Positions 1-8,313 of a DNA stretch of 36,439 nucleotides are shown in pieces. The stretch comes from DAOUMU01 sp034409055 (lineage in GTDB: Bacteria; Chloroflexota; Anaerolineae; 4572-78; J111), in contig DAOUMU010000173.1 in the NCBI GenBank assembly GCA_034409055.1, forward strand, positions 1-36,439, read 5' to 3'. A model generated the notes under the pieces. It was not told the DNA's origin and ran no database searches. It saw only the letters and a program-made list of their open reading frames with translations. Both the position numbers and the translations under genes were made by a program. Numbering within the stretch: the stretch's first letter is position 1; every line of letters begins with the position of its first letter.

Positions 1-1
1 G

Positions 2-1624
2 GGCTACCGATTCACCATTCGCCGACGTTTGCCCTGTGGGTTCGCCATTCGCCCATTCGCCATTCGCAGATTCGCCATTCGCAGATTCGCCCATTCGCAG
101 AATCTCCAGCCAATCCTGGCCAGGACGCGGCCACAGGTAATCCTCCAAATGAGGACAATTCCGCAGGGTCTGTTCAAGCCATTCAAAAATGGGTTGCAAA
201 TCCTCCAGGTCCCACTGGTGCCGTTTCCAAACGTGAAAAACGGTGGCTAACTGCTTGGAGTCCGCGGGTTGAGCCAGATATTTGAGGACGTTACTCAAGA
301 CGCCGGCCGTGCTGCGGGTGGCAGCCGTGCTGTTGAGCAACTCGACGTAGGGTATATCCGTCCGGCGCAGGGCGTTGGCGATATCGACCCCGCGCTTATT
401 ACGGGCATCAAGGACGGCGACGGTTTGAGACGGATTTTGGGCCAACCACCGTTTGATAGAGCGGACGATGGCTTGAATCTCTTGCTGGGGCTTAAACTTT
501 TCCGGGCGGAAATATATCTGGTCGGGGCGGTCCGGGGGATTGGGCTGGGGATCACCGGGTGGGGTTGGCCGGATGTAAGGTAAGCTGAGGGCGGTCTGCA
601 CATCCAGGCGGGGGTGTTCTGTCATCGTCCAATCAATGAGGTGGTTGGCCAGGTGCATAATACTGCCCGTGGAGCGGCCTGACTCTGGCATAGGCAGGTC
701 AATCACCCTCTCTTGGCCCAGGAAGCGGCGCAGATTCTCCGGGTCAGCCGTGGTGAAGGTCTCGTAGATGGCCTGGTTGGGATCGCCGACACGCACCCAG
801 GTGCCGTCATGGCCGGCCAACGTATCCAAAATTTGCTCTTGCAACAGGCTGCTGTCCTGGGCCTCGTCCTCCAAAATGTAGGGCCAGCGCTGCCGCAGAC
901 GAGCCAGGAAATCAGGATCGAGATCGATGGCCTGCGCAGCCAGGCGAATCAGGTCGTCAAAATCAACGCCGGTGCGGGCCAGCCGGTTTTGGTACTCGCG
1001 GTAGATGTCGATGCCCAACCGGGCTAACGGTAACGGCTCGGCCTGCCGTTGGTAAGCGTCTTCCAACTGATAGGGGGTCAGGCGACGATCTTTAGCCCAT
1101 TTGATAAAAATTTGGGCAATGACCAGGACTTGTTCGGGCAGAATCTGGCGTAGCAGCGACTGAAGATTGACATCAGGCAGCAGGTAGTCCTGGATGAGTT
1201 CGGTGTGGTCCACCAGCCAACTGTCCACGACCTCCCGCAGGATAAGTTGGGCGGTGCGTTCGTCAACGATGTCAAAATCCTGGCTGAGGCCAACCAGGGA
1301 GGGGCGCTGGCGCACAATCTCGTGGGCCAACGAGTGGAGGGTACAAACGCGATAGTTGAAGCCGGGCAATAGCCCCCTGATTCGCACGAAGCCATCCACC
1401 CGGCGGCGGAAGTTGTCCACCGCCGCATTGACCAGAGTGACAATGAGGACTTCCTGTTCGTCGCCAACTCGTTGCACCAACTCTGAGGCCAGGTAGGACA
1501 GAATATGAGTTTTACCACTCCCCGGCACCGCCGAGATACCCACCCGGATGGGACCATCGGCGGTCAGGACGGTATCGAGGATTTTCTGTTGGGCGGAACG
1601 GGGAACGAAGGTTGGTTCGGCCAT
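2..1624 (-). CDS. UvrD/Rep-type SF1A DNA helicase, C-terminus beyond the window
   Basis: Reading the minus strand from ATG at 1624 gives about 541 codons with no stop, so the gene continues past the left edge. SF1A helicase motifs appear in order: motif I with GSGKT at residues 35-39, a TxHS motif Ib (TLHSLA, about 95-100), DFDDLI at 221-226, motif II DEAQD at 253-257 and motif III VGDPNQAIY near 279-287. These mark an ATP-dependent 3'-5' helicase of the UvrD/PcrA/Rep group acting in DNA repair or recombination. Motifs V and VI must lie outside the window. Residues about 508-540 are a low-complexity run of repeated A-N-G-E units encoded by a DNA repeat (separate entry), which interrupts the C-terminal half in frame. 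The next gene upstream (DUF2283) ends 17 nt before this start on the same strand. Family assignment is firm; whether it is UvrD itself or a related nuclease-less helicase cannot be told. Confidence 0.9.
   Translation of the reverse strand, partial: MAEPTFVPRSAQQKILDTVLTADGPIRVGISAVPGSGKTHILSYLASELVQRVGDEQEVLIVTLVNAAVDNFRRRVDGFVRIRGLLPGFNYRVCTLHSLAHEIVRQRPSLVGLSQDFDIVDERTAQLILREVVDSWLVDHTELIQDYLLPDVNLQSLLRQILPEQVLVIAQIFIKWAKDRRLTPYQLEDAYQRQAEPLPLARLGIDIYREYQNRLARTGVDFDDLIRLAAQAIDLDPDFLARLRQRWPYILEDEAQDSSLLQEQILDTLAGHDGTWVRVGDPNQAIYETFTTADPENLRRFLGQERVIDLPMPESGRSTGSIMHLANHLIDWTMTEHPRLDVQTALSLPYIRPTPPGDPQPNPPDRPDQIYFRPEKFKPQQEIQAIVRSIKRWLAQNPSQTVAVLDARNKRGVDIANALRRTDIPYVELLNSTAATRSTAGVLSNVLKYLAQPADSKQLATVFHVWKRHQWDLEDLQPIFEWLEQTLRNCPHLEDYLWPRPGQDWLEILRMGESANGESANGEWANGEPTGQTSANGESVA
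17..102 (-). repeat. CGAAT-type octamer repeat inserted in frame in the helicase gene
   Basis: On the plus strand ATTCGC begins at 17, 47, 55, 62, 70, 77, 85 and 93, so the units are spaced 7 or 8 nt apart with one 30-nt gap. The gap holds the core TGCCCTGTGGGTTCG (reverse complement CGAACCCACAGGGCA). On the coding strand the distance from CGAAC of the core to the next CGAAT is 23 nt. The same core and spacing occur in the MFS gene near 21737-21764. The repeat keeps the helicase frame open and encodes alternating A-N-G-E/S/W residues. Confidence 0.88.
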
Positions 1625-1641
1625 TATAGTTTCCGGTAGTT

Positions 1642-2007
1642 TTACATACGTCCTAATTGCTCTGGTAATGGGGGTACCTGGGGTGACAGAGACAAGCCAA
1701 TTGCTAAAAAGTCGCTCACGGGTGGGGTTGTGGTTACGGCTAATACTGCCTGCCAGATATCCTCTGGCAGATTACGCAAGTTTGCTAGTGGGACGTTTAG
1801 CGGTCTATCCTGATAATGAGCCATTATGCGGGCAAAACTGATGAACGTCAATCCAATTGCCCTGGGAGGTGCTCCTGTAGCTTTGCCAGTATCTAACCGC
1901 AATAAGATATTATCCGTCAGTTCTACCCCGGTGACATGTTCACTGTGTCCAAAGGAAACGTAAAGTACATCGGCCTCTTCATCGTAATTGATTTTTATTT
2001 CGTTCAT
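1642..2007 (-). CDS. DUF2283 family protein, candidate antitoxin
   Basis: This 121-residue protein begins with the DUF2283 signature: I-x-Y-D-E-E-A-D-V-L-Y-V-S-F near residues 5-18, followed by the G-V-E-L-T-D-N strand. DUF2283 domains are usually 50-70 residues, so this one has a longer C-terminal extension rich in proline and leucine with no recognised fold. It starts 3 nt after the stop of the upstream toxin-like gene (2011-2344) on the same strand, so the two are probably one transcript. DUF2283 genes are often found beside small RelE/DUF4258-like genes, which suggests an antitoxin role; that role is inference. The helicase start lies 17 nt downstream. Confidence 0.8.
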   Translation of the reverse strand: MNEIKINYDEEADVLYVSFGHSEHVTGVELTDNILLRLDTGKATGAPPRAIGLTFISFARIMAHYQDRPLNVPLANLRNLPEDIWQAVLAVTTTPPVSDFLAIGLSLSPQVPPLPEQLGRM

Positions 2008-2010
2008 CGC

Positions 2011-2344
2011 TTACTCCTCAAAAGACTGTAAATAAGCCGTCGTCACAAACTTTTCTTCTCGCACTGTGCCGTCCGGGTTGGTGGGCCAGCGAAAGCGAAC
2101 ACAAACAACCAGATGGGTGTTATCGTCAGATAGGTCTGGAAAGAATCGATAATATCGGTAGCCATTTGGATCATAGGGGTCTTGACGACGGTGATCCAAC
2201 CGCACCGTCTCTGCTATATATATCGAAGAAGGGTTCAACTTCTGGGTGGTTATCGAGATCAATAATATGCGCCCACCGCTCCTCAGTCAGGTAAATCTCA
2301 TTGCCAAAACGATCACGTTGTGTCCAGAGCTTACCATTGGACAT
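2011..2344 (-). pseudogene. RelE/barnase-EndoU-like toxin candidate, frameshifted in a TA run
   Basis: ATG at 2344 follows a GGGAGGT ribosome binding site and encodes M-S-N-G-K-L-W-T-Q-R-D-R-F-G-N-E-I-Y-L-T, then ERWAHIIDLDNHPEVEPFFD. The rest of the family-like sequence (YIAETV, RRQDPYDPNGYRYYRFF, NTHLVVCVRF, TTAYLQ, stop at 2011) is in the next frame. The break is at the dinucleotide run 2215-2223. Restoring one TA unit gives a continuous 111-residue protein reading FDIYIAETV. The E-x-W-x-H-I-x(5-6)-H-P-E pattern and the later L-V-V-x-V strand resemble small RelE/DUF4258 or phage barnase-EndoU-colicin-like nucleases; this family call is from memory of the pattern, not a search. It may be a decayed gene, a phase-variable gene or a sequencing error. 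Confidence 0.62.
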
Positions 2345-2457
2345 ATCCCTGACCTCCCGCCCTATAATTATATTTTCTCAAGTTGAAAGATTGTTTTGGT
2401 TACTTCAAGTATATCACGACTCCAGGTCAACCACCAATAAATCAAGACAACAGGCCC

Positions 2458-2513
2458 AGCAATTCTCATTTTGGCGTAAAGACCTGACAGGTCTGGTCAT
2501 ACTGAGAATTGCT
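2458..2513. repeat. Small nested palindromic element
   Basis: Eleven-base perfect inverted arms AGCAATTCTCA (2458-2468) and TGAGAATTGCT (2503-2513) enclose a second perfect palindrome, AGACCT-GAC-AGGTCT, at 2480-2494. It lies in the 285-nt gap between the divergent toxin-like gene and the LuxR regulator. There is no T-run next to it, so it is more like a dispersed repetitive palindrome than a terminator. Nothing else in the gap looks coding. Confidence 0.75.
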
Positions 2514-2572
2514 ACAACAGGCCATAAAAAATTGTGCTCTATTCTCTCTTCTGGTAAAGTTAAATGCTGGCG

Positions 2573-2600
2573 GTTAAATCTCTCAGCAATGTTTTATAAT
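2573..2600 (+). promoter_or_regulatory. Possible promoter of the LuxR regulator gene
   Basis: A perfect TATAAT lies at 2595-2600, 29 nt before the ATG at 2630. The -35 region is weak (GTTAAA at 2573-2578, 16-nt spacer). A GAGGTGGG ribosome binding site lies between the promoter and the start. Confidence 0.4.
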
Positions 2601-2629
2601 TTGAGTAGCATTGAGGTGGGTTACTACTC

Positions 2630-5404
2630 ATGTCTATTCCTATTCTAAAGACCAAACTTTATATTCCTCCACCGCCTCCAGAACTTGTTTCCCGTCCCCG
2701 CTTGCTCAAACAATTGGATGAGGGACTAACGCGAAAACTCACTCTTATCTCTGCTCCGGCCGGTTTTGGCAAAACTACCCTGGTTACTGAGTGGCTGGCG
2801 TCAACGGATCAAGGTCGAGGGCGGCAGGCGGAAGAAGAGATTTTTCATCCCTCATCCTTCCGTCTTTATCCTGCCAAAGTTGCCTGGCTTTCTCTGGGCG
2901 AAAGCAATAATGATCCGCTTCGTTTTTGGGCCTATGTGATTGCTGCTTTAGATACTTTGCAGGACAACATCGGCCAGAGTGCATTGGAGCTGTTACTTGC
3001 ACCCCAACCTTCAACATTCGAGGCGTTTTTGACGTTACTAATTAATGATCTGGTCAACCTACCCGATAAATCTGTGCTGGTACTTGATGATTACCACGTT
3101 GTGGAAAATGAAGAAATCCACGAGGGGTTGGGTTTTTTGTTAGAGAATTTGCCCCCCCAACTGCACCTGATCATAACCACCAGAACCGATCCCCCTCTGC
3201 CGTTAACCCGTCTACGAGCGCGTAACCAACTCATTGAATTCCGGGCGGATGATCTACGCTTTACGTCTGATGAGGCCGTTTTATTCTTAAATGAAGTCAA
3301 GGCGTTAAACCTGTCGGCCAATGATATGGCGATGCTTGAGACCCGTATTGAAGGCTGGATTACCGGGCTGCAATTGGCGGCGCTATCCATGCAGGGGCGT
3401 ACAGACACGGATGCATTTATCACCAGCTTCACCGGCAGCCACCAGTACATTCTCGATTACCTGGCGCAAGAAGTCTTTGAACAGCAACCGGAAAATGTAC
3501 AAAATTTCATGCTGCAAACATCCATTCTCAACCGGCTGACGGCCCCACTGTGTGATGTCGTTACCGGCCGCGATGATAGCCAGACGATGTTAGATTATCT
3601 GGTCAAGACCAACCTCTTTGTGATGCCGTTGGATGACCAACGCCAGTGGTATCGTTATCACCAACTTTTTGCCGACTTACTGCGTTACCATTTACCTCAA
3701 ACCGCTATTGATGTTCAAGAACTTCATCACCGGGCGGCGATATGGTATGAGACAGAAGGCATTTTAGAGGAAGCGGTAAAACATACCCTGGCTGCCAAAG
3801 ATTATGATCGGTTTGAATATGTAATTCTCAGTAACATTGAAGAGATATTACAACAAGGTAAGAGTGCACTTTTGTTAGAGTGGTTGGAGGAGCTACCTGA
3901 ACAACGGTATCACACACGCCCATTATTTGGTCTGTTAAAAGCATGGGTACTATTTTTGAATGGAAAGATTGAAGCCAGTAAAGCATGTGTGCAAACCATT
4001 GAGCCTTATTTTTCTGACATTGATTTTGATCCCTCCCTTTTCCAACAGATTGATGAGTCGTTTGATGCTCAGCAGATTCGAAATGTTCTTATGGCGCTCC
4101 AGGCTCAAATTGCTTTGTTTAACGGAGAATTTAGGCGGGCCATTCAATTATTTCACAAAGTGCTTGAAACATTGTCTAAAGATGCTCCATTCGGTATAGG
4201 TCTATGGAATTTGATGATCCAATATTTAGGACTGGCCTACTGGCTAACAGGTGATGTGGATGCGGCAAATCAGGCGCTAAACGAGGCAAAAACTGTTATC
4301 CAGCCCGGTAGCGGCCCGGCTGCCATATGGACCACCAATAATCTGGCCGACCTTTACCGCATAGGTGGGCAGAGAACACGAGCGGCTGCACTGTATCGGC
4401 ATGTGTTGCAATTAACCGAAAACCAAAATATTGAACCACCACCATTTCTCCTGGCCGTCGGCGTGGCTCACGTGGAATTGGGGCATCTTCTTTATGAATG
4501 GAACGATCTAGAAGCGGCCGAATATCATTTAAGAGAAGGAATCAAATTAGGTGAGCAAAGTATTATTGATCTGCGGGTGGTAGGCTTTGGCTATTACGGA
4601 TTGTTTCTCCTCTCCCATGCTCAAGGGGATTTTGAGGGTATGGTTGCCACCAGCCAGAAGTTAATACAGCGGGTGCAAGATGTCAGCATGAAATCTCCCT
4701 TCCAGCTTTTGCAGATCATAAAAATTCCTTTGCAAATAGCCCAGGGGAACCTGGAAACACTCAGACAAGACATCCATCAATATGAGTTGATGATTGGAGA
4801 TGAGTTTAACGCGGTTGTGGCCATGGGCCATTTGGCCATTGCCGAGGCTTATTTGGCCCTGGAAGAATCCACAAAGGCTGTTACCCTATTATCCCGTTTA
4901 ATTCAGGAAAAGCGTATTGTTCAAGAAACTAATCTACATATTAAATGTCGCGCGCTGCTGGCCGTGGCCCACCAGGCCCAGGGTCATTTTCCCGAAGCCT
5001 TGACTGAATTAAAGCAAGCTTTGTTGCTGGCTGAGCCGGAAAATTACATCCGTACTTTTGTGGATAACGGCCCGCGGATGGCCGAATTGCTTCAAAAATA
5101 TCTGGCCGATCCCGCGTCATCTACTGACGCCCCATTCCCTTCGCCAGACTACGTGCGTAACCTCCTCGCTGCATTTGATATTGCCTTACCCGTACAAACC
5201 CAACCTCTGGTTGACCCCTTGACCGAGCGTGAGTTGGAAGTGCTGCGTCTCATCGCCGACGGTTTATCCAATCAAGAAATCGCCGACACTCTCATTATTT
5301 CAAAAAACACCCTCAAAACCCACATCAGAAATATTTACGATAAGCTTGAGGCTCACAGCCGTTTACAGGCAGTGACGAAAGCCCAAGAACTGAATTTGCT
5401 ATAA
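2630..5404 (+). CDS. MalT-like LuxR-family ATP-dependent transcriptional regulator
   Basis: This 924-residue STAND-type regulator has an N-terminal TKLYIPPP-type segment, a nucleotide-binding domain with Walker A GFGKTT at residues 45-50 and Walker B VLVLDDYH at 149-156, a long helical TPR-like middle (about 350-800), and a C-terminal LuxR helix-turn-helix (TERELEVLRLIADGLSNQEI near 865-884, then TLKTHIRNIYDKL). Length and order match MalT-type activators, in which ligand and ATP binding drive oligomerisation and DNA binding. Residues about 61-82 are an extra segment between Walker A and the AWLSL strand, where relatives usually have a short turn; it is encoded partly by a heptamer repeat (separate entry). 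A GAGGTGGG site supports the start. A strong terminator follows, so it is probably monocistronic. The inducer and targets are unknown. Confidence 0.92.
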   Translation: MSIPILKTKLYIPPPPPELVSRPRLLKQLDEGLTRKLTLISAPAGFGKTTLVTEWLASTDQGRGRQAEEEIFHPSSFRLYPAKVAWLSLGESNNDPLRFWAYVIAALDTLQDNIGQSALELLLAPQPSTFEAFLTLLINDLVNLPDKSVLVLDDYHVVENEEIHEGLGFLLENLPPQLHLIITTRTDPPLPLTRLRARNQLIEFRADDLRFTSDEAVLFLNEVKALNLSANDMAMLETRIEGWITGLQLAALSMQGRTDTDAFITSFTGSHQYILDYLAQEVFEQQPENVQNFMLQTSILNRLTAPLCDVVTGRDDSQTMLDYLVKTNLFVMPLDDQRQWYRYHQLFADLLRYHLPQTAIDVQELHHRAAIWYETEGILEEAVKHTLAAKDYDRFEYVILSNIEEILQQGKSALLLEWLEELPEQRYHTRPLFGLLKAWVLFLNGKIEASKACVQTIEPYFSDIDFDPSLFQQIDESFDAQQIRNVLMALQAQIALFNGEFRRAIQLFHKVLETLSKDAPFGIGLWNLMIQYLGLAYWLTGDVDAANQALNEAKTVIQPGSGPAAIWTTNNLADLYRIGGQRTRAAALYRHVLQLTENQNIEPPPFLLAVGVAHVELGHLLYEWNDLEAAEYHLREGIKLGEQSIIDLRVVGFGYYGLFLLSHAQGDFEGMVATSQKLIQRVQDVSMKSPFQLLQIIKIPLQIAQGNLETLRQDIHQYELMIGDEFNAVVAMGHLAIAEAYLALEESTKAVTLLSRLIQEKRIVQETNLHIKCRALLAVAHQAQGHFPEALTELKQALLLAEPENYIRTFVDNGPRMAELLQKYLADPASSTDAPFPSPDYVRNLLAAFDIALPVQTQPLVDPLTERELEVLRLIADGLSNQEIADTLIISKNTLKTHIRNIYDKLEAHSRLQAVTKAQELNLL
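2843..2870 (+). repeat. Degenerate heptamer repeat inside the LuxR regulator gene
   Basis: Four consecutive 7-nt units, TTTCATC, CCTCATC, CTTCCGT and CTTTATC, encode the in-frame segment FHPSSFRLYP. The preceding G-R-G-R-Q-A-E-E-E stretch is also atypical for the family at this position. The period of 7 suggests a decayed short tandem repeat. Confidence 0.6.
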
Positions 5405-5420
5405 AGAACTATTCCCAGGC

Positions 5421-5450
5421 CGGGTGAGTTTTTCTCACCCGACCTTTTTT
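5421..5450 (+). terminator. Rho-independent terminator after the LuxR regulator gene
   Basis: A perfect 8-bp stem, CGGGTGAG (5421-5428) and CTCACCCG (5434-5441), with a 5-nt T loop is followed after ACC by six T residues (5445-5450). It starts 16 nt after the stop codon. Confidence 0.9.
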
Positions 5451-5566
5451 GTTTCTCACCCCTGTCTCTCCCATAAATCACCCCCCTCAATACTCCACCG
5501 GGGTGATGTCCCCCCATCTTTTTACGCTTATACTGAACTCCATAGTTTATGCCAGAGGTATAGGCC

Positions 5567-6520
5567 ATGTCAACAACCATAAAAATGAAATCGGTTAGCA
5601 AAATTTATGATCTTCACACCGGTCATCCGGTTACAGCCATTGATAACATCACGCTGTCCATACCGGCGGGCTATGTGTTTGGGTTTCTTGGCAGCAGTGG
5701 AGCCGGAAAAACCACCCTTATCAAATTACTGGGGGGATTAATTAAACCAACCTGCGGCGATATTTACCTTAACGGGCAACCACTTGTGCCAGACACCGGG
5801 CAAGTAGGGGTAAGTATCGAGGAGACTTCAACGATTGATGGTACGCTTTCCGTATGGGATAACCTGATATCAGCCTTTTCAAAAGAAGATTCCTCAAAAA
5901 ACATAGCCAAAGAATATATTGAAGACCTATTACTTAGATCAGATCTGTGGAAAGATCGAGATAAGCTGGTCGTCAAACTCTCGTACAGCAAACAGCGAAC
6001 GGTGGCCATACTTCACGCTGTGATCAATGATCCTCCCCTTCTTCTGTTTGATGAGCCTTTATCCGGTCTCGATCCACGAATCATAAGAAGCACAAAAATA
6101 TGGTTGCCGAAACAAGCCCACGAGTTGGGTAAAACTATCGTAATCGCCACCCGTGAGCCCAATATTGCTCAAGAGTTATGCGATTACGTAGCTATTCTTC
6201 ACCGGGGACAGTTAGTTGCCAGTCAATCTACTCATGAATTGCTTCAATCAACGCAGCAGGAACCATACCAGATCCGGGTGAAAGGGTATCTTGATCATAG
6301 GTGGGCAACCTGGTTTGATGGTTTGAACATTACCAGAACTGAAAATGGCGAGAGCATCATCTCCGGTCCAATTTTCGACCAATCCGCCTTGCACGGCGTG
6401 TTGAATAGGATACACAACCTGGCATTACCACTGGTATCGGTGGATCGCACCAAACCAAGCCTGACAGCCGTGTACCAAATGTTAATCAGAGAAGTTGCAA
6501 AACGAGATGCTCTGAGCTAA
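5567..6520 (+). CDS. Orphan ABC transporter ATP-binding protein with degenerate motifs
   Basis: This 317-residue protein has an ABC ATPase domain in residues 1-225: Walker A GSSGAGKT at 42-49, Walker B LLLFDE at 158-163 and a D-loop SGLD at 166-169. It resembles ATPases of ABC-2-type exporters (a C-terminal extension after the VAILHRGQLVA strand). Several switch positions are abnormal: the signature reads LSYSKQR (138-144) instead of LSGGQ-x-R, the Q-loop glutamine region reads VGVSIEE, and the H-loop histidine position is arginine (IATRE, R196). No permease gene is adjacent; the next gene downstream is an RND adaptor 286 nt away. ATP binding is likely; efficient hydrolysis is doubtful. It might pair with a distant permease or act as a regulatory ATPase. 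The ATG is preceded by AGAGGT. Confidence 0.82.
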   Translation: MSTTIKMKSVSKIYDLHTGHPVTAIDNITLSIPAGYVFGFLGSSGAGKTTLIKLLGGLIKPTCGDIYLNGQPLVPDTGQVGVSIEETSTIDGTLSVWDNLISAFSKEDSSKNIAKEYIEDLLLRSDLWKDRDKLVVKLSYSKQRTVAILHAVINDPPLLLFDEPLSGLDPRIIRSTKIWLPKQAHELGKTIVIATREPNIAQELCDYVAILHRGQLVASQSTHELLQSTQQEPYQIRVKGYLDHRWATWFDGLNITRTENGESIISGPIFDQSALHGVLNRIHNLALPLVSVDRTKPSLTAVYQMLIREVAKRDALS

Positions 6521-6543
6521 CGCATACCGTCTGATGTAAAGCC

Positions 6544-6704
6544 AAGAATTCGTAACTGCCTACCCTCATGTCATTCCGAGGAGCAGAGCGACGAGGAATC
6601 TCCGAAACTTTGGCCCAAAAGAGGTCTACTTTACCAAAACCTTGGGGATTCTTCACTCGCTGCGCTCATTCAGAATGACATAGTAGGTAGTTACAAGAAT
6701 TCTT
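6544..6704. repeat. Long imperfect palindromic (MITE/REP-like) element
   Basis: Left arm 6544-6576 (begins AAGAATTCGTAACTGCCTAC, ends TGTCATTC) and right arm 6673-6704 are inverted copies with only a few mismatches. Pairing continues inward, with GAGGAGCAGAGCGACGAGGA matching the complement of the GATTCTTCACTCGCTGCGCT side. The central ~40 nt are unpaired. The whole 161-bp unit lies in the 286-nt gap between the ABC ATPase and the RND adaptor. No open reading frame is apparent. The rest of the gap (6705-6806) holds two TGTAAC copies (6730, 6743) and a short hairpin TCACGC-GGCAA-GCGTGA. Confidence 0.8.
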
Positions 6705-6806
6705 TAAATCGTAAGTCACGTAAAAAAATGTAACCAATTTAATGTAACAAGGATCACGCGGCAAGCGTGACCTACAAAACGATAAATACATAGGAGAAAA
6801 ATAATT

Positions 6807-8219
6807 ATGATTCAACTAAAGAAAATTATGCCCGCCTTTATACTTGTTTTGTTGCTGAGTACAAGCTTATTGACCACTGCCTGCGGCTCGATAGGCGGAG
6901 AAGCGGCGGCTGCCCCGCCCGATAATGACGAAACTGCGCTGGCCGAGGCGAAGGTGCCGGTTGAAGTGGCCCCCGTTGAAATGGGCGACATCTCTCTGAT
7001 TTTTAACTACACCGGCAATCTACAAGCGCAAAAAGAGGTAAACATCGTTCCTAAAGTAGCCGGTGAAATCGAGCAAGTTCTGGTTGAAGCGGGCGACGAA
7101 GTAAAAAAAGGCGACCCTATTGCCGTAGTTGACGATGATGTATACACTGCCCAACTCAAACAAGCTCAGGCGGCCTTGACCGAGGCTAACCTGAACTTGC
7201 AGAAGATGGAACGTGGTACCCGGTCCGAACAACTCGCTGCTGCCAAAACCGCGCTCGATATTGCTCGTGCTGCTTTGCTTGATGTGGAGCATATTGACGA
7301 TAACGAACGCACCACCGCCGCCGCTAACCTGGCCAGCGCCCAGTCGGCCTTACGCTTGGCTCAGTATGAATACGATAAAATCGCCTGGGCCGGACAGGTG
7401 GGACAGACGCCCCAGGCACTTCAGTTAGAACAGGCCACCAACGCCTACGAAGCCTCCCTGGCTGCCTATAATCTACAAACCAATCCCGGCGATGCTCAAC
7501 TGGCCGAACTGGAAGCCGGGGTAGTGCAAGCTGAACTCAATTATACGCTGGCCCAAACTCCCTTCGAGCCGATAGATTTTGAAATTATTGGGGCCAAAAT
7601 TCAGCAAGCCGAAGCCGCGGTAGAGTTGGCTCAATTACAACTGGATTACGCCACCATCAAAGCGCCCTTTGATGGCGTAATTGCCGAACTCTACGTGACC
7701 GAAGGCGACGTAGTAGGACAGTCTCTGCTGGGCGTGATGGTATCAAAAGAAGTTGAAGTGAAACTGAACGTGGAAGAAAGTCGGATAGAGCAAGTACACA
7801 AAGGGCAGCACGTCTCGCTGCGCGTAGCCGCTCACCCCGGTGTTGAGTTCCCGGCAGTGGTCACCAACGTGGCCTTTGCCGCCGACTCAAACACCCATAC
7901 TTTTGTGGTTACCGTGACCCCGTTAGATGAAAAAGGGCTATTGCGCAGCGGTATGTATACCGACACCACGCTGCTGGCCGAAGAAAGAGAAAATACGCCG
8001 CTGGTTCCCATCACCGCGGTAACCTCTGTCGATAACCAGTCAATAGTCTACGTGGTTAACGAGGATGGGACGGTTGAACAACGTACGGTAACTACCGGCT
8101 TGTCCAATAAAAACCAAATTGAAATTCTGTCGGGGGTAAGGGCCGGTGAAACCGTGGTAACCAATGGTCAGGTAAATCTGGAAGACGGCGTAAAAGTAGA
8201 AGTTATGCCGGTGTTGTAA
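6807..8219 (+). CDS. RND efflux periplasmic adaptor lipoprotein (MFP/HlyD family)
   Basis: This 470-residue adaptor links an RND pump to its exit path. A signal peptide ends in LLTTAC, giving a lipidated Cys26, so the protein should be anchored to the outer face of the cytoplasmic membrane. A first lipoyl half (residues about 65-110, GEIEQVLVEAGDEVKKGDPI), a long alanine/glutamine-rich alpha-hairpin (about 115-275), the second lipoyl half (APFDGVIAELYVTEGDVVG), a beta-barrel and a membrane-proximal domain follow in the usual order. The start is supported by AGGAG 11 nt upstream. The RND permease gene follows 94 nt downstream, so the two are very likely cotranscribed. Confidence 0.93.
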   Translation: MIQLKKIMPAFILVLLLSTSLLTTACGSIGGEAAAAPPDNDETALAEAKVPVEVAPVEMGDISLIFNYTGNLQAQKEVNIVPKVAGEIEQVLVEAGDEVKKGDPIAVVDDDVYTAQLKQAQAALTEANLNLQKMERGTRSEQLAAAKTALDIARAALLDVEHIDDNERTTAAANLASAQSALRLAQYEYDKIAWAGQVGQTPQALQLEQATNAYEASLAAYNLQTNPGDAQLAELEAGVVQAELNYTLAQTPFEPIDFEIIGAKIQQAEAAVELAQLQLDYATIKAPFDGVIAELYVTEGDVVGQSLLGVMVSKEVEVKLNVEESRIEQVHKGQHVSLRVAAHPGVEFPAVVTNVAFAADSNTHTFVVTVTPLDEKGLLRSGMYTDTTLLAEERENTPLVPITAVTSVDNQSIVYVVNEDGTVEQRTVTTGLSNKNQIEILSGVRAGETVVTNGQVNLEDGVKVEVMPVL

Positions 8220-8313
8220 AACATGCTGTCTACGTTACCAAATTGGAATTTAAAAACAAAGCGATACACACAACAAATCAGGCAATCTTAAATCTAGAAA
8301 TCGGATGTGAATT

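Noticed and set aside
1078..1557. A 159-codon minus-strand frame inside the helicase region
   Set aside because: It is an alternate frame of the helicase gene; the helicase motifs lie in the frame that starts at 1624.
2301..2648. A 115-codon plus-strand frame upstream of the LuxR gene
   Set aside because: It crosses a palindromic repeat, has a Cys/Ser/Leu-rich random composition and overlaps both the toxin-like gene and the LuxR start.
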